A DNA stretch of 40,262 nt from Fibrobacter sp. (GTDB taxonomy: Bacteria > Fibrobacterota > Fibrobacteria > Fibrobacterales > Fibrobacteraceae): the NCBI GenBank assembly GCA_024398995.1, contig JAKSIE010000018.1:1-40262 (forward strand), read 5' to 3'. Within the stretch, counting starts at the first letter, position 1. Each line of letters begins with the position of its first letter. The notes under the pieces were generated by a model. That model worked only from the letters and a program-made list of their open reading frames with translations. It was not told the origin of the DNA and did not search any database. Positions 39,183 to 40,262 of this stretch are shown in pieces. The position numbers and the translations under genes are program-made.

Positions 39183-39227
39183 GGATCCTTCGACTTCACG
39201 CCTTACGGCGTTTCGCTCAGGATGACA
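39183..39227. repeat. REP-like palindrome, copy 3
   Basis: Outer ATCCT (39185-39189) and AGGAT (39219-39223) and inner ACGCC (39198-39202) and GGCGT (39207-39211), ending in GACA. Longer member of the family of 11281-11308 and 37143-37171. Confidence 0.55.
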
Positions 39228-39234
39228 CGCCTAA

Positions 39235-40005
39235 TTAAATCTCTTCAATGGAAGCGTGGTACTCCTGCAGAGACTTCACTTCGCCCTTGCCAGCCTTGGC
39301 AGCGGCGATGCCCTTGACTGTGTCGAGAGCGGCAGCGAGAGTGGTGATGTAAGGAGTCTTGTACTTGATGGCAGCCTTACGGATGGCGGATTCATCGGCA
39401 ACAGCGTCGCGGCGAGCCCACGGGGTGTTGATGATGAGGTTCACCTGCTTGTTCAGGATAACATCCAGAACGTTCGGGCGGCCTTCGGCGATCTTGTTCA
39501 CCACTTCGCACTTGACGCCAGCCTTTTCGTAGAACTTGGCGGTGCCTTCGGTTGCGTAGATCTTGAAGCCAAGTTCCTGGAAACGCTGACCCACTTCGAT
39601 TGCCTGGTCGCAGAGGTTGGTCTTGTCAGACAAACTAATCAGCACGGCACCGGAAGACGGGAGGATAGAACCTGCTGCTTCCTGGCTCTTGTAGTAAGCC
39701 AGGGCGAAGTCTTCGGAGAGGCCGAGCACTTCACCGGTGGAACGCATTTCAGGGCCGAGAACCGGGTCAACCTTGGGGAACTTGTCAAACGGGAACACAG
39801 CTTCCTTGGCGCCGTGGTGCTTGAACTTCTTGTCCTTCAGCTTCAAATCTTCCAGCTTTTCACCCATCATGAGGCGGGTAGCAAGGCGGGCCATCTGAGT
39901 GTTACAGACCTTGGAGACCAGAGGCACGGTACGGGATGCGCGGGGGTTGGCTTCGAGAACGAAAACCTTGCCGTCTTCGATAGCGTACTGCATGTTCATG
40001 AGACC
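39235..40005 (-). pseudogene. carB: carB 3' fragment B
   Basis: In frame from 40005 (GLMNMQYAIEDG, then KVFVLEANPRASRTVP) to the stop at 39235 this is the last 256 codons of the carbamoyl phosphate synthase large subunit, covering the end of the second ATP-grasp module and the MGS-like regulatory domain. Upstream of GLMN the sequence stops resembling CarB and becomes unrelated repeat-like DNA, so the 5' three quarters are missing. The break lies inside a 6-bp inverted repeat (TGAGAC at 39999-40004, GTCTCA at 40013-40018). The encoded protein is identical to fragment A over the shared 234 residues except the last one (Ile here, Val in A). It has its own terminator. Function as a separate MGS domain is unlikely. 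Confidence 0.85.
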
Positions 40006-40018
40006 GCAAAACGTCTCA

Positions 40019-40192
40019 AGGTGAGTGTCGCGACAGACCGCTTGCGGGCTGGCATGACCGAACCGATGACGTTTCTGGAAACGTGGAGGGATTCAGTTTT
40101 GCAAGATTATTCGTTCTCTTATGGGCGTTCCCCGCGCTCCGCACGGGTCGGACTATCCCTAACGCAAAAGGTCTTTTTGACATTTTGAATGC
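40019..40192. repeat. Structured repeat-like DNA next to the carB break
   Basis: No convincing gene. GCGTT (40125-40129) and AACGC (40161-40165) enclose a second stem of CCCG (40131-40134) and CGGG (40144-40147), like the GGGCGTTCCCCGCGCTCCGC elements I have seen as dispersed repeats in other genomes. The rest of 40019-40124 shows nothing I can name. Confidence 0.35.
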
Positions 40193-40227
40193 ACTGCTCG
40201 ATGTTGATAGCATCGGGCAGTTTTTTT
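40193..40227 (+). terminator. Plus-strand terminator near the window end
   Basis: ACTGCTCGATG (40193-40203) pairs with CATCGGGCAGT (40211-40221), with one G-T pair, around a seven-base loop, then seven T. It implies a plus-strand transcript ending here, with no matching gene in view. 40228-40262 holds nothing visible. Confidence 0.7.
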
Positions 40228-40262
40228 ATCCCATTTCATCGTCAACCCACTGAACATCTTGT

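Noticed and set aside
37232..40005. Insertion sequence or composite transposon around the carB fragments
   Set aside because: No transposase, integrase or terminal inverted repeats were found; the fragments are in direct orientation and encode a housekeeping enzyme.
39256..40188. 310-codon open frame on plus opposite carB fragment B and running into the repeat
   Set aside because: Mostly antisense carB; a matching antisense frame exists at 37115-38053, which shows it is a shadow of the same gene.

Overview
The window looks like a chromosomal stretch of a Fibrobacter-type bacterium (phylum Fibrobacterota). The best support is two protein families first defined as Fibrobacter paralogous families: a TIGR02145-like protein at 27828-28472 and a TIGR02147-like protein at 9695-10543. 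Ser-rich and acidic linkers, many lipoproteins, beta-barrel-like outer membrane proteins and Gram-negative Wza/Wzc export genes agree with this. Coding density is high. I see one tRNA gene, no rRNA, no CRISPR array and no transposase or integrase.

Layout. 1-3623: the start of a minus-strand gene cut by the window edge, a secreted acidic membrane protein overlapping folB, then minus-strand comM and spoVG, with a good sigma-54 promoter match ahead of spoVG. 3830-6004: a CBM9-like protein, an acyl-ACP thioesterase and a DUF1653-GNAT fusion; the last two share a 24-nt leader element. 6005-6463: a non-coding block with many copies of an AAAGGAC motif. 6464-11476: GlgE, a TIGR02147-type regulator coupled to a lipoprotein, a GNAT enzyme and tRNA-Leu(CAG). 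11503-17309: a three-gene envelope operon (two membrane proteins and a secreted esterase-like protein) divergent from a MORN_2 lipoprotein, followed by an MBOAT acyltransferase and its SGNH partner, then pheS. 18580-25151: a minus-strand polysaccharide operon running wzc, rfbA, rfbC, wzb, wza, manC. 25240-28472: a DUF3516 Ski2-like helicase whose stop overlaps that of a convergent TIGR02145 gene, which has a second sigma-54 site. 28631-35476: nadA, two outer membrane proteins, a CstA-family transporter, recD2 and a TM2 protein, all on plus and several joined by TAATG overlaps. 35657-37076: two small exported proteins and a HAD hydrolase. 37232-40262: two separate 3' fragments of carB around a lipoprotein gene, then a structured repeat.

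Functional themes are cell-surface polysaccharide assembly and modification (Wza/Wzb/Wzc, nucleotide-sugar enzymes, MBOAT/SGNH), alpha-glucan metabolism (GlgE), core metabolism (FolB, NadA, PheS) and DNA/RNA helicases (RecD2, DUF3516 protein, ComM).

The most unusual signals are regulatory. About a dozen genes have a -10-like hexamer ending 6-10 nt before the ATG and no Shine-Dalgarno, which suggests leaderless transcription. Two almost identical sigma-54 promoters precede spoVG-comM and the TIGR02145 gene. The two carB fragments encode identical protein except for the last residue, yet differ by several AGY/TCN serine codon switches, so they come from separately evolved alleles and not from a fresh duplication. 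Start codons below are my choice wherever a signal peptide, Shine-Dalgarno or neighbour overlap decides the matter.
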